64,000 nt of DNA from Hortaea werneckii (lineage: Eukaryota > Ascomycota > Dothideomycetes > Mycosphaerellales > Teratosphaeriaceae), in contig JBAOKB010000020.1 of the NCBI GenBank assembly GCA_037044905.1, positions 992,001 through 1,056,000 on the forward strand, in the 5' to 3' direction. Below, in pieces: positions 1 to 14,483 of the stretch. The number at the start of each line of letters is the position of its first letter. Position 1 is the first letter of the stretch. A program made the translations under genes and the position numbers. The notes below the pieces were generated by a model. That model had not been told where the DNA came from. It was given only the letters and a program-made list of their open reading frames with translations, and ran no database searches.

Positions 1-448
1 AGGCTCTTAAAATATTACGTAGCGCTAGAGTACCCCTAGTTTATAGTATAGCTCTAGTTGTCCTTCTCTACTATAGCTACTTGTTACTAACTATACTATA
101 GGCTATAAGTAGGCGCCTATCGACGTAGCTTTTATTCGTAATACTCTAGAAGATTAGGGCTTACGTTTATCTTATAACTAGCTATCTATAGTAGAGGAAC
201 AAGACTATATACTATTTAATATAAAGTACTACGAGTACTTAACTAATCGTAAGGGCTTATATTATATATTTACTCCCTTGTCGAAGGTATAGCGCTATTA
301 GGTCGCCTTATATATACTAGTTTTTTAGGATTTAGATAACTACGTAGCATTAGTTCTATAAGTAGCCTTTAACAAGAGTATAGACTTTACTTACAACGTT
401 ATGCCCCTATATTTAGAGATTATAGCTTAGTATAGTCCTTTTATAGTA

Positions 449-2140
449 TATACCGACAATCTTAGAGAGGTAGTTAAGCGATTCCTAGCTACTAAGCTAA
501 ACTAATAGTATTAGAACCCTTCTATAGGTTATAAGCTACCTAGATAGATAGCCTCTATAGAGAATTAATAGCCTTAGGATATAGAGTTCTACCTAGGTAG
601 CGACAAAGGTTTAGTAGGAGGTTCTATAGTAGTAGTTATAAGCTTCTAGTAGGCTATCGAGGATGTTAGAGAGGCTAGAAAGATAGATATCTAAATCGAT
701 CTTAACCTAGTCGCGCCTCTACTCTATAACTTCCTACTATATTTTAGTAATTATCTATAGCCTATCTAGATTAAGTACAAAATAAATACTATAGACGGTA
801 CGTTTAATTTCCGCTAGGGCTAAGAGTCTCCCTTTTATTAGAATAGACTCTAGTACTTTGTCGTTAGATATATAATAATAGAAGATACTAAGCACTTTTT
901 GTATATACCCTACTATCGAGTTAATAAAGCCTAGGTATATAGCTCTATAGTTCCCTAAGAGGCTATTAAAGACTATTAGTACTTTAAAGGTAACAATATA
1001 GTACTCTATTTGCTTAAATATATAGTATCGAGGGCTAAAAAGGTATATAAAGTAGTCGAAGGCATTCTTACTAGTACGAGTCCTAGCAATATTATACTAG
1101 TAGCCCTTATTAATAGTAACGTTAATGCGAAAGGGTATAAGGATAGGGAGAAGGCGCTAAAAGCTAACTCTAAGGTATTAAAAGAGCGAATAGTAGAACC
1201 TAAGGGCCTATTATTCGCGTTTAAGAGGATCTATTAGTAGTACGATAAAGCGAATAACCTTACTCTTATACCTCTCGATACTAGCTATCTATAGGGTACC
1301 TATACTACTATAAAGGTACTATATAGGTTTAATAGTAAGAGGGCCTATTCTTTTAATTAGGAACTTAGGGACTACCCTACTATCGTTATTAGGCTAATAG
1401 ACCTATCTAGGGGCGACTACTAGTAGGGTAAGTATAGTAAGTAGTTCTACCCTATATCTATAAAGCTATAATACTAGATAAAGCCGATTAAAGGCTACTA
1501 CTTTCTCCTCTTAGGATTACTACTTATATATAAGGATACGTAGGTCTTTAATTTATACCTACTAATGCTATCTAAGCTAACTATATACTTTTAGGGTAAG
1601 TTCTAAGAGAAATTATAGGGCATAGGGAACAATCGATACGCTTAGTATTTTTGTAAGAGAGATATATATCTAGCTTCTTAGCTTAGTAAGCCTAAAAAGA
1701 TATTTAAGGAGTACTAAAAGATCTATACTATAATAGATCGAGGTAGTCTATTTATTATAGATAAAACGGTTAAACTACTAGCCTATATTATTAAGCTTAG
1801 TAATAGAACTATTTATTAGTATCTACAAGAGATGCTAGTCGACCTAGCGCCTAATATAACTATTAATTCTAGCTTTCTATAAGTGTCTAACCTACGCTTT
1901 AAGAAAGAGAACTATATTACTACGCTTATATATATTAATTAAGCTATACTTAATTATAGACATAAGTTAATCCTAAAGCTATAGATAAAATCCTTACTAA
2001 TAGTCGTTTTCTTTAGTAGGCTATAGGCTATAGCGTACTCTAAAGCCTAATACCGCTAAAGGCACTAGCGATAGCAATAGTAAGAACGAGTTAGGCGCTA
2101 AGACATAATACATCCTTGTTCTAGTAGTAGGCTAAGGCTC
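449..2140 (+). pseudogene. RIP-degraded long ORF, unidentified element protein
   Basis: One forward frame (codons starting at 449) can be followed for about 560 codons without a frame change. Every stop in it is TAA or TAG, as RIP makes from CAA, CAG or TGG. The stop-free part 1010-1237 gives normal-looking protein (for example YKVVEGILTSTSPSN), and upstream blocks such as KGLVGGSIVVVISF and DGTFNFR are in the same frame. The 3' part is rich in stops alternating with Arg, as from a Gln/Arg-rich tail. I do not recognise the family. The start cannot be fixed because ATG itself becomes ATA under RIP. It is a non-functional relic. Confidence 0.55.
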
Positions 2141-3178
2141 CTCTAGTTAGTAAATTAAGAATATTCTTTATAATACTATATTAGTTATAGATACCTACTT
2201 AATCCTATTTATAGGACTTAACTACTTTTTATATCTTAGATCTAATAATTATAACTCTCTAGACACTTCTCCTAGTAAACAAATTGTAGTTATAAAACCT
2301 ATCTACTTAGAGATTGCTTAAAGTATCGACTTATATTAATATCCTATCCTATAACTACTAGTATACCGCCCCCTTGTTAGGCTATTAATACCTTATAGAG
2401 AATTATAACGAGAATAGCTAAAGAGGGCGACATTAATCTCGTATAAGCTTTAAGCACGTTAACTAGAGGCTAGGCTATAGTAAGTAAAGGCGAACTAGGA
2501 GTAATAATATATAACTAACGCTAGCTCCCTAGATTATAGGATACTATATAGTACTACGCCTAGAAGGGTATAACGACCTAAGCGAGTTTAACTATACTAA
2601 TCTAGGTATTATAGAGCTCTAAACTAGACTTTAGACGACTATAAGACTATAGTCTAATCCTATTAGTAGTAAAGTTACGTCTACTTAGCCCTATATACCT
2701 AGTATCTACTAGTAGATATAGTAACTTATATATAGATAGATAAACCTTCCTCCTAATCTTTAAGTATTATATAAGGATAGCTTCGAAGCGTAGGGTTATA
2801 TAGATAGTAAGTTAAAGGTTAGACTAATTAAGCGCAAATAGACTACTAAAACATAGGTAGTATAAGGCGATAAAAGGATAGGTAGTACGCTAGAAATACT
2901 AATATAACAAGCGCTATAGAAAGTCCCTAAAGTTACTAAAACTATATTCCGCGAGGTCGTAATACTATAATTAAAGTACTAGCTAGGAATCGCCTACGAA
3001 GTCCTTAAGTTAGAGAGTAAACCCGAAATTGTCTAAATAATAGAAGATTTAGTCCTAAAGCTAAACAAAGCTATTAGTAAGTCCCTAAGTGTCCTCTAAG
3101 CTTAGGAGATTTACTAACGATTTAGGTAAAATCTATAAGAACTTACTATATACTAACTTACTAGCCTAGGATTTATCT

Positions 3179-3590
3179 TAGCTAATTATAGAGGATAATA
3201 GCTAGGTTATAGAGGAGAATAGCTAGGATATAGAGGAAGATAGCTAGAATATAGAGAAGGATAGCTAGAATATAGAGGAAGATAGCTAGGATATAGAGAA
3301 GGATAGCTAAGATATAGAGGAGGATAGCTAGGATATAGAAGAGGATAGCTAGAATATAGAGGAGAATAGCTAGGATATAGAGGAGGATAGCTAGGATAAG
3401 GAGGATAGCTAGGTTATAGAAAAGGATAGCTAGGATAAGGAGGAGAGCTAGAATATAGAGGAAGATAGCTAGATTATAGAGCGCATAAGGTCTAAAAAGC
3501 GATAGGCATAGGACTACCTATCTAGAAAGCTAGTTAAAAAGGTCGCGCGCTAATAGAGTACTAGTTACTAAAAGAGATAATTTATCTAAG
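3179..3590 (+). repeat. RIP-degraded in-frame 21-bp minisatellite (3191-3480)
   Basis: About 14 tandem units of the type gatagctaggatatagaggag run from roughly 3191 to 3480. Units are 21 bp, a few 18 bp, so both are multiples of three. In the frame that starts at 3191 each unit reads Asp-Ser-stop-Asp/Asn-Ile-Glu-Glu/Lys, where the stop is TAG, so the pre-RIP unit was probably Asp-Ser-Gln-Asp-Thr-Glu-Glu. The same frame continues downstream into a basic stretch (ERIRSKKR, then RKLVKKVAR). This suggests an acidic Ser/Gln-rich repeat followed by a basic tail in a lost element protein. Confidence 0.6.
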
Positions 3591-6500
3591 TTATAGTAGC
3601 TATAGCGATGTCTATATACTAGATAGTAATAGTAGTCTTTCGATATAAGATTGTAGCGTATTATATAAGATAAGAGCTTAGAAAGTAAAAATGTAATATC
3701 GAGGTAGATACTTTATATCTCCCTTTCTTCTTTCTTTATTTCTTTCCTTCTCTTTTTTTTTCCCTCTTCTTCTATAAAGATCGTTCTAATATACCTACAA
3801 CTAAGTTACTAGTATTTAAGATAGGCTATAGGCAATTATTATAATCTAGATAACGACTTTATATAATATAAGGAGTTAGTATACTAGTAGTTTACCTAGG
3901 ATAGACGAAAAACTTTAGTAGCTTCTATTCTAGGGGAGGAATTCTAGTATAGAGGCCTTAGGCTATAATATATAGCCTACCCCTAGGTACTAGATATAAG
4001 CAATTAGGTAGTTAATTTTAAAAATCGATATATTTAAACCTACTTTAAGCAAGTATATAGTAAACAAAATAGATACTAAGCCCCTAAAAGCAATTAAACC
4101 GCTAATTCTTTAAAGCTAGGGAGTAGTATTTAAAGCTAATATACTCTTTATTCTATAGTAGTCCCCTTTTGTTGTTTGTTCGTTTAAGTTCGCCTAGGCT
4201 AACTTCGCTATTAACTACGACTATAAGTACCCTATTATATTGTCCTTCGCTAAAAGATTCTAGTAGCTAGACTAAGTATAAAGCAATCCTTTATTAGCTA
4301 GTAATCTTACTATAGCGGACGTTAAAAGCTACGTATTAAAAGACTAAGAGTACTATATAATAGTAGGCTAATAGGAACGTATAGTACTATATATCTATAT
4401 TAGCGCTATAGATCCCTCGTACATTAACGTAATTCTAAACTTCTTCTAAAGTAAGGATCTAGAAGCCCTAGGCTATACTAATTGAGTAGAGCAAACGAGA
4501 AAAGTAAAAATTACGTCTTTTAGGATACCTTTAATGCCTCGCTCCTCGTTTAGGATAATTAAGTAGACTACTATACTATACCGAATACTAATTTAGCTAC
4601 TACTAGAAGCTATAATAAGGGTACGCGTATATGTTCGTAGCGAAGAGACATACTATAACCTTTAGACTAATATAGAGTTCTCGATATAGTAACTAGTTCC
4701 CATTAGCTATATAGAATTACTTAAACTAAGCAAGCCTAGATAGCGCTCTACTTATAAGTTTATAATAGAGTTATTCTAGACAATACAATATTTAGCTAAT
4801 CTTAACCTTTATATAGACTTTATAGGTTTATAGCCGCGGCTTACTAATCTTAAGCTACTCTCGCTAGCTTAGAACCTATACTAGCTTAAGGCTAAAGGTA
4901 AAATCTATCCTATAAAGGCTAGCTTTAAGTAAGTTCTAGTCTCTCGAGATAGCGGTAAAAGAAGAGTATTCTACTTTACTATATATAAAAGGTTATAAGA
5001 TCTACTAATAAGAGTCTACCTATACTAACTAGAGATAGGTTCGACTATCTTATATATATCCTTAAGTTTTCCTAGAAAAAAATACCTCGGCTATAGGCTA
5101 TACTATTCTTTATACCGGAATCTATTCTCCCTAATAAATTCTATACGTTAATATTATACTTTATAGACTTTAACTACCTAGAGTTCGAAGCATATAGTAT
5201 CGAGATAGACTAGGATAGTAACTAGGTATAGAAGATCAAAAATATTATAAATGCCTACTTAGAACTAAGACGCCTAGGCGAACGCCTAGAAAGAGTAAGT
5301 AAATAGGCTATAGATCTCGAAGGCTAAGAAGAGATAGAGTAAGTTATAGAGAGTCGAAACGCTAGTATAGCCTATTAGAACCTTAGATTTAGAAGGTATA
5401 TAAAGATATTATAGAAGAGATACTATTAATTCTTTAACTATACGATGTTAGAGTATATAGAACGGTACGTAACCTACCTAGGAGTTTAAAACGATAGCTA
5501 ATAGATACGTAGAGGATCTAGCCTTATTATAGTACTATCTAGGCGCTATCTAATAGGCGATTTCGCCTTCTACTAGTATCGATAGACACTATAGGAGCAA
5601 GACAAATAGCGGAGATATTATTAACCTCCTCGTTTTTAGTATTTATTACTAGCTAGAGCGTCGCTAGTACCTATTTACTACTTTGTTCGCGATACTAAAT
5701 ACTCCTATAAAGGACCTAGAGTTTCTAGAGTAGAGTTCTAATAGATAAACTCTTATAATATCGGTTGGCTTATAGTCTAGAATATAAGTAGTCCCGATAT
5801 ATAAGAGCCTATTATACTAGTAGTAATTCCTTCTTTAGATGTAGAGGCAATAGAAGCGTAACGTATACTTTTTTTAGCTAATCTATATACGAGTCGAGTT
5901 AAATAGAGAGAAAAGGGTCTACTATTATCTACTCTTCTAAATAGCGGCCTATATACTAGCGACTACGTACCTAGTGTAAGTAGTCTCGCTACCTTTAGGA
6001 AGGGTATATAGGATAATATCTAGCGGCTACTCGACTACTTTAGTTGTACTAAGCTATTCGAGTATCTACTATATATTATATAGGATCTAATATCGTACTA
6101 TTATCTAATTCTAAAATTCTACTCCCGCCTAGTTTAAGAATACGTTAACTACGCGCCTCTAACTATAACGTAATAGGATAAAGATAAGAATAGTAGTAGC
6201 TAGTAAGACTAGGGACCTTTTAATAAGGAGTACGTAATCCTAGCCGCTACCTCGATAGGGATTTATACTACTCTATACTAGTACTTCTATCTAAGCTATT
6301 ACCTTCTATTAATATAGTATAGATAACAATAATAAATTAGAATCTTATCTTCTTAGTAGTTCGATTAGCTATATTATACTATACCTTAACTTTACTTAAT
6401 AAGGAAGTTATCTTAGTAAGGCCTATACCTTAATTTTGCCTAATATATATTATCTATCTTATCTAACCCTCTCTACTTATATACTTATAATACCTAGTAG

Positions 6501-9000
6501 TAATAGCTATATAAAGCGTCCTAATCTATACTTATAGGGAGAAGTACTAGTAGCAATAATTTGTATGTAGATAAAGAGAGCTACATTACTTAATATAAGT
6601 AGGAGGGTACCTCGAGGCTTTTAGATAGGTAGAATAAATAAGTAAGAGGGAGCGCTATAGCGAAACAATTAGTAGGAAGCCTAAGTACGAGCTCCTATAC
6701 TATAGGCGTAGGAAGCTTTATTGCCTTACTATCGAGGATTTATTAATTATAGAGTAGGTATAGGATAAATGTTTGTCTATAAAGAGTAATATTTATTATA
6801 GTATAACCCTAATGTCTTATAAGGAGCGTATTTTGTTCCTAGGGAATATAGGCTACTAAGTAGATAGCCTTCGACAAATTAGTCTCTCTTAGTAGTATAA
6901 GAGGGTCTTACTATATAGTACCTAAGTCGCTTCTAGGTAAGTTAGGTGCTAAGATAAAAGATATATAAGACAACTATAATAGATATATCTTGCGTTATAG
7001 TAGGATAGGTAGGCATAAAATATAGAAAATAGCAATAATATTTAGTTCCGTTTTGTATTCTATAGCTATAGTATCTAATATTAAATCTAACCCTTAGCGC
7101 TCTAATACGTTTGCCTTCCTTATACTAGCCTCGTTAGAAGCCTACTAATTACTTACGTTATATACTAATCGAAAAAGACTAGCTAACTTCGATACTTATT
7201 CTAATACTCTTAAGATTCTAGGAGTTAGACTACCCTTTATAGCTAAGCTAGACTTCGCTAGGCTACTAGGCTAATATACGTTCTCCTTTAGTATATTAAG
7301 ATTAAGCTTTATATACTTTAAGGGCGGTAGAGGTATAGAGACATATTATTTCTTAATTAGCTTTAATAGAGTTATAAGGTAGCTATACCTCTCTATTCTA
7401 TTATAGGGCTACTATATACCTTTAAGCGAAGAATCGACAATACTATATAACTTAGTTAAGGAGAGAAGTCTAATTAAGGACGGAAGTATTATTTACTTTA
7501 GAAGTAGTAACTAGTATAGGTTTATCTTATATATAAAGAACCTATAGTTATTTTCTAGACTTATTAATAAACATTTTATAATCGTAGTAGCGCGAACGAA
7601 TATACTAAGCTATAGACTACTTGCTATAAATCCTACGCAAAGTATCTATTAATATTAATAGTATACCGTAATTAGTAAGAAGCGACGCTTAAGCCTTTAT
7701 CTATTAGCCTATAAGTAGCCGCGGATATATTAGACTACTATAGGAGTTTTCTTATCTCCCTATTGTCTATAGCCCTAGCTATTACTAATTATTCGACGTC
7801 TAAACCTTGCTTCTACTTAACCTCCTTACTAACATTATCGATAGTCTTAAGTCTATCTCCTTTAGTATTTAAGGTCTTGCGTCTTCTACGCTTACTATGT
7901 CTATCTAGCGGATTAGCGTAGTATTTTGTCTCTCCTATAAATAGTATACCTAGTAGTATAGCTCTACTATTACTTAAAGACGCTAGGTTAAGAGGTCGCG
8001 GAATAATATATGTCTTTAATATATCTATATTAAACGTCGAAGTAACAATACCGCTACTACGCTTATAGAGAACTACTATTTAATTATAGAGTCCCTCTAA
8101 GTCTTTTTCTTTAAATGCTTTAAACCTAAGACTAACACCTAGATTATATTTCTATACTTCTACTAGGACCTTAAGATAAACATTAGGTTTAGAGGGGCTA
8201 TCTTAAGGTTTCTTACTTTTTAGTCTCGCGTATAAGTCTACTATAGTTATAATAATAAAAGAGAAAGGTATAGTAAATACTATAAGCAAGAGAGGCTTAG
8301 TAGCGTATAAGGTAGTATTTTGTACTATAATGTATTAGATAGCGAAGAGTAGGGCTAAAGTAGAGGGTAGGTTCGATATAGCGTTACATTTAAGGTAGCG
8401 TACCCTATAGCTATTAGCGAAGAAGGTAGTAGTACTAGCTAGATCCTATTAGAAATCTATAAACAAGAGATCTATATATCTTAGGCTATACGACAATTAG
8501 TATTTTGGACTTAATTAGTATTAGATAGTATACTTGCCCTAGTATAGGAGAACGACGACTTAGAGGAAGTATATCCTTATCTAGCGACTTAGTATAGACC
8601 TAGCGCGAAGGTAGATATAGAAAGAAGCCCTAGCTAAAATATATAGCTACTTTATTAAGAGCTATTACTAGAGTCTTACTCTTCGCTAATTCCTACTTTA
8701 TATACCTATTGTCCCTATTCTTAATAGTAAATACTAATTAGCTAACTAGATCTTTCTTCTAGAATAGCTATACTAATATTAGGAGGTCCCTTAGTATATT
8801 ATTACTATAAACTACCTTTTTAGTACTACCCTAGGTACCTATATACTATTTTCTTATTTAAGTAGATTTAGACCCTCTCGCGCTATTAGTTAGGTCTAAG
8901 GTATTATACTATAGATCGAAGTCTAATAGTCTCTTCCTACTCTAACCTATAGATATAGTAGGGGACTTAGTATCCTATTCTATACTAAGTTATTCTTAGT

Positions 9001-9837
9001 TATAAGATCGAAAGAGCGCTATTACTAGTTTCTTAGAGGTAAATATAAAATGTAGGAGTAGCTATTACTACTAGAGGCTAGTAGAAACCTACATTTACTA
9101 AGCTATAAGGCTAGTACTATTATTACTCTAGCGAAGTTTTCTTTATAAGTCCTTTACTAAATTATCTATTTAACTATATTAGTATATAAGTATAGCTATC
9201 TAGCTCTAACCTAACTTACGTAATAGAAGCTTTAGACAAAATCCTCTAGCTTATATACTAACTAAGGTACGCGGGCTAGGTAACTAGAGTAATAGAATAT
9301 AGCAAGACCTTCTAGGATAAGCCCGACAAATATAATAAGCGCTTAGTTTAAGCCCTAGCTATCCTTTTAAGTAACGAGAAGGCTTTAGAAGTCGTAAAGC
9401 TTATAGTACCTAATCTACGTAGCCTACTCGACTTACGTTTAACCTATCCTAACAAGTAGTATATCCTTAATTATACGAGAAAGTTATATACTAGTATTAC
9501 TATAGTCGAGAAGCTAGGTTAGGTAGACTTTAATAATAAACTCTATAAGGAGGAAAAGGCTCGATTTATAAAGGCTAAGATATATCGCGTACAAATTCTA
9601 CTATATTGTAGTATAGTTTTAGAGGAGGCTTTAGAGGAAGAGATTAGGGCGTAGCTAGAAAAGAGACTAAGCAATAGCGGTAAAGCAAAGGGGCATAGAT
9701 AGGAGTAGAAGTCTTCTAGAGTATTAAACCTAGTTTAATAGTAGTACGATATAGGTATAGAAGAAGAAGGGCAAGCTAAGTACTACTACTTATTAATTAG
9801 TATAGCGAGTATAGATTACTATCTAGTATAAGGTAAG
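9001..9837 (+). pseudogene. RIP-degraded ORF, unidentified charged protein
   Basis: A forward frame starting at 9001 stays readable for about 275 codons with only TAA/TAG stops. The decoded protein is rich in Lys, Glu and Arg, with blocks such as NEKALEVVKLIVPNLRSLLDL (shortened here), YKEEKARFIKAKIYRVQILL and a Lys/Gln-rich end near 9690-9760. This composition differs from the Tyr/Ile/Leu-dominated translation of the other frames. The charged, helical character would suit a Gag-like or DNA-binding protein, but I recognise no motif and make no functional call. Confidence 0.45.
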
Positions 9838-11380
9838 AATAGTCCTTTTCTCTATAGGGCTCCCTAATACCTAGTAATTAACTCGCTACTACGTGTCGTT
9901 TAATTCTAAGTTAGTTATATTATAGGGACGTTATATTAGCTAACTCCTTCTTTCTATATTACGACCGATAGGTATACTTTATATAGTAGGAAGAACATAG
10001 TATGTTTTAATATAGCTTAATTATATTATGTTTCTATTTGCCTAGGTACGTAGTAGCCTAGGCTTTCGGTATATAGAGGCGAGTCTATCGCTAAATTAGA
10101 CTTAAGGGTTATATAGGGTTATATAATAGTAATAGCGTTAACTATATATATAGTTGTCGTTATATATATAGACTAAATCTTAGAGGGTTATTAATACTAT
10201 GTTACTAAAATAGCTAGTAAGATAGAGAGGCAAAGCTTTTGTATTATAGAGCTATTACTTACCCTAGAAAAGTATTAGCTTATTAGAGACAAAGTATTAC
10301 TTACTATTTAAATATCTTAAGTATTATCCTCTTTTCCCTAAATAAGTAACTAGAGTTAGCCTAATTACCCCTTACTACTATATATTACTAGATCCTAAGT
10401 AATCCGCGCTATTCTATATATTATATATATAAAGCATACTACTACTAAACAAAGTAAACGTGCTAATAATAGAACTATAACCTATTAAGTAGGTTTGTAT
10501 ATTAATCTATCCCTAGGCTAGATTAAGTATTAGAGCTAAGCGTATAACCTTAAAGCTCGTTAGCTAAGCTCCTATAAAGACTATCGATTATACTAATAGC
10601 CTCGACTATTTTGCCCTCTATAACTCGTTCGATAATTAACTAACTAATAGCTTTAACCCTACCCTTTAACTTGCTAATCTTCTAAGGGCTTAGAATATAA
10701 GCCTAGTTACTTAGAGGCTATTAGACTTTAGAAGGGGGTATAGCTAGCTTATCTACTAGATCTTCCCTTAGCTCCTATAAGTACTTTATTATAGCAAAGA
10801 TATTATTCTTCTCGAGATAATCGATAATAGCCGCTAGTACTATACTTGTTACTTAATTTATCTTAGTAATCTTGTCTACGTTTATATACCTATTATATAT
10901 AACTATAGATAAGGGTTAACTAAAGCCTAAGTCTTATAGTATATACCTCCTAAAGCCTTCGCTAGCTAGGTAAATAGGTATAGAGTTAAACTAGGGAGTA
11001 GCGGACGAGATAGATTGTTCCTATAGTATACGACTACTAAAGCGCTCTCTATCTAGTAACGTATAACCTAGGAATGTCGTCTAAGGGATAGTCTCTACCT
11101 CCTCGCCTTTAATATATAGTATAAGGCTAGAGTCGAAGGTTATATTTACTAGTAAGTTAGGACTAATGTAGCTCGTATTTAGGCAAGATTACGTAGCTAT
11201 AGTCTAAGCGGTTAGTTAGCTAATTATGCTAGGGTTAGCTACTACCAATTATAGTATAAATATAGTAGAGTGTCTTAAGCTCTCTACTAAGCTAAATAGT
11301 AAGAAGGGGGTAAATCTAGTAGCTAGATTCTAAGAGGCTAGCTAGCTAATTATACTAGGATTAGTTACGGCTAACTACTA

Positions 11381-11698
11381 AATAGCCTTAAAAGAATAGT
11401 TTAAGCTATCTAGTATACGCGAGGACAACAAGGGCATAACTCTAGTATTTAAGTCTATAAAGTAGCTAAAAACCTAGTCTATAAATAGATTGTTTGCCTC
11501 TAGTAACATAATGTTAGCCTCTAGTCTTATATTATTAATATAATCCAAGAATATCTTTATAAGATCTAGGAGATAGATCTTAGTATCTTCGATTATAAGT
11601 CTAGTATCGTCTATATAGTAGTAGCTATACTAAGTTAAAATCTAGCGAAGTACTAAGGCTTAATACTTTTTAACCTTAAAGTTAGGAAATAGGTAGAA
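11381..11698 (-). pseudogene. RIP-degraded ORF fragment, minus strand
   Basis: On the reverse strand a frame from about 11,698 to 11,381 decodes to protein-like text, including HIDDTRLIIEDT-like and LDLIKIFLDYINNIRLEANI segments, again with only TAA/TAG stops. The IDD triad superficially recalls the YxDD box of reverse transcriptases, but the flanking residues do not match one that I know. It runs opposite to the neighbouring ghosts at 9.0 and 14.5 kb, so at least two transcription units or two elements are present. Confidence 0.35.
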
Positions 11699-14483
11699 GT
11701 CTAGAGCTATACTATTCTAAAACCTTACTTACGTATAATATAGCTTAATAAAGAAGAGATAGTTAGCTTTAAGTGGCCTAGAGCCCTTATAGTTCGGAAT
11801 ACTAATACTAAGCTCTTAGACTAAGGCTTATAGCTCCTAAAGATAGAGTTAAGTAAAGTCGAAGCCTAGCTTAGGGAAGCGTAGGCACTATAAGCGTATT
11901 ATATACTCCCTTAGAGATTCTATAGTAACTTACTAGGTAGTCGTACTAGTATAAGTCTTAACTATTACGCCTAGTATAATAGTAGAAGGTTAATAGTATA
12001 GGTAATAATAGTTAAGTTACTATAGGTAGAGTTTAGTAATAGAAGGTAGATGCTTTAGAGTAACTAGTAGCGATAGATACTAGCTAGTAGTATAGACTAA
12101 AGCGTTGTCTTCTAAAGTCTTAGATACTATATACTTAAGATAGATAGGATAATGCTTATAGAACTCGTTCTAAGATAAATTAAGCTAATTAATATATTAG
12201 TAAGAAGGGAGGTAGAGCTATAGAGTATATAGGACCTAGAAGTCTAAGATTCTACGCTCGATATTAGTACTTAGTTAGCTTAGAGAGGACGTTAGCGATA
12301 TGTTTCTAGTATAGTATAATAAAAGAAGCTAAGTAAATCTAGGTACTTAAGAGTCTCGAACAAAGTATAGGCTATTAGAATTGCTTAAGGATCTACTAAA
12401 GAAGGATACTATAAGGGGACGGCATAGTACTTAATATATTAAGGGTATACTAAGGAGTCTATAAGATCTAGAGCTTAAGGAATAACAAAATTAAGACTTT
12501 CTTACTATAGATTAGGATAGAATTTAGATTGTCGTATTGCTAGAATCTACTAAGACTATTAGTATATAGCTATACGTAGTCTCTATAGGCTAAGGATAAG
12601 ACGCCTAGGCCTAACTAACTAAACTAGGTACTTAGAGGCTCGAGCATAACTCTAATTATCCTACGTAGAACTATATAAGATAGCTAAGGGTATAGTAAGT
12701 TAGATCGCTAGTATAGTATAGTATTTATAAAATGTAAGATATAGTATTAGTACTAAATAGCGCTACTTTACCTAGGTAAGACATTATAACAAGGCAAGAT
12801 AGCTAGATCTAGACTAATATCCTAGCGAATAACGTCCTATATATAAGATTAGCTACAAATTAAGTATTAGATAGAGTCTAGGTTTAGTAGACTTATCTAT
12901 CGAGTTATATTATATATCGAAGTACTTTTAGCTTTCTTATTATTATATCGATAGCGCTAATTAAGATAATTAGTATTAGTAATAGTAATACCTCCTTATA
13001 CTAAATTCTTTAGAATAGGAAGATCCGAGCTACGTAAGGCACTTTTAATTAGACTATCTATTAGCTAAATATTAATAATATATAAGAGTACTAAGTTAGC
13101 TCTAAGAGTTTAACTAGACTAAAGCAAAACGAAACACTAATACTAAAAGTAACGACTAACTCTAGCCGCATAACTTGCTTTAATATACTAAAGCTTACTA
13201 ATAGCCTCCGCGAGGGCGATCTAATGTCCTTAATACCTTAATTTACCTAACAATAGCAAATGCCTAACTTAAAGCTACTAACGTCTTATCTACCCTCTAG
13301 AGGACTATAAGTAGTAGCAAGTAGGTATACTAAGTATAAGTACAAGATTTTTAGTAGCGAAATCGTAGGAAAGTAGCTAGAGAGCCTTAAGAGCGAATAA
13401 GGTAGTTAGAGTAGACGTGCGCTAAGCAATAGTCTTTCCTAAACCTTTAGAGGATACTAGAATATAATAGAAAAACACAAATCTACTATTAAGCGTAATA
13501 CTATAGTAGTTAAGCAAGTATTAGCTACTATATAGGAATATACTAGTAAGATAATAGGGTATAGCGCTAAGTTATATAACATACTAGAGAGAACTAAGGT
13601 CGCTACTAATTGCTTATTAGCTAATTTAGACCTTCTAACTATTAGAAAAGAGCTTAACTCGCTAAATGCGAGCTATAGTTCTAGAGGATCTTATTATTCT
13701 ATAGAATAGTAGATCGAAGGCTTAGAAGCGGGTAGCTCTATAACTCTAGAATCTTTATAACCTTAGGCGTCTTTAGATAATATAGATATCTTAGTAGGCG
13801 ACTTACTAGGTTTCTAAAGCTAACTATTAGCGTCCTAACTAGTTAGCCCTAATGCGTACTAGTACGATAAGCAAAGAAGTAGTAGTACTCTAGAGAGTAA
13901 CCCTAAGTAGGTAGTAGATATAAAGGTCGTATATTAATAGGACAATAGGGGCATTAGTCTAAGCAAATCGCCCCTACTAGTTAAACTAAGCTCTCGTAGT
14001 TCTATATTAGTCTTTTTCTTAGATTAGAGGCTTTTTTATTAATCTAATTGTTAAGAGCTAAAGGAGAGCGAGGCTAATACCTAAGGAGAAATGTTTATAA
14101 GTCGAAGATAGTTAGTAATAGGCTTACTACTAACCTCCTTAGATAGCTTAGGCTAGAGTTACCTTCTAGATATTATTTTAGCGAGCACTTTACACGCTAA
14201 GGCGTTACCTTTAATAGACTATATAACTAAGATACTAAAAGCTAGAAGGGACAAGTTAGACCTAGTAAAGGCGAGGGTTAAAGAGCCGCGCTTACCGCCT
14301 CTAATAAAGTTAATAGTATTTAGGCAAGATAGGAGAGTAGGACTAAGGAGTAAAGATACTATAGTTTAGAACCTAGAGTAGCCTATAGGAAAGGTATAAA
14401 GATCGAGTTAACTTATATTAAAGGCTAAGCCTATTATAGATTAATCTAGATCTATTATTAATATTACTAAACCTATTAGTAGG

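Noticed and set aside
11580..11620. IDD motif as a reverse transcriptase catalytic box
   Set aside because: Only the IDD triad fits; flanking residues do not match copia, gypsy or LINE reverse transcriptases.
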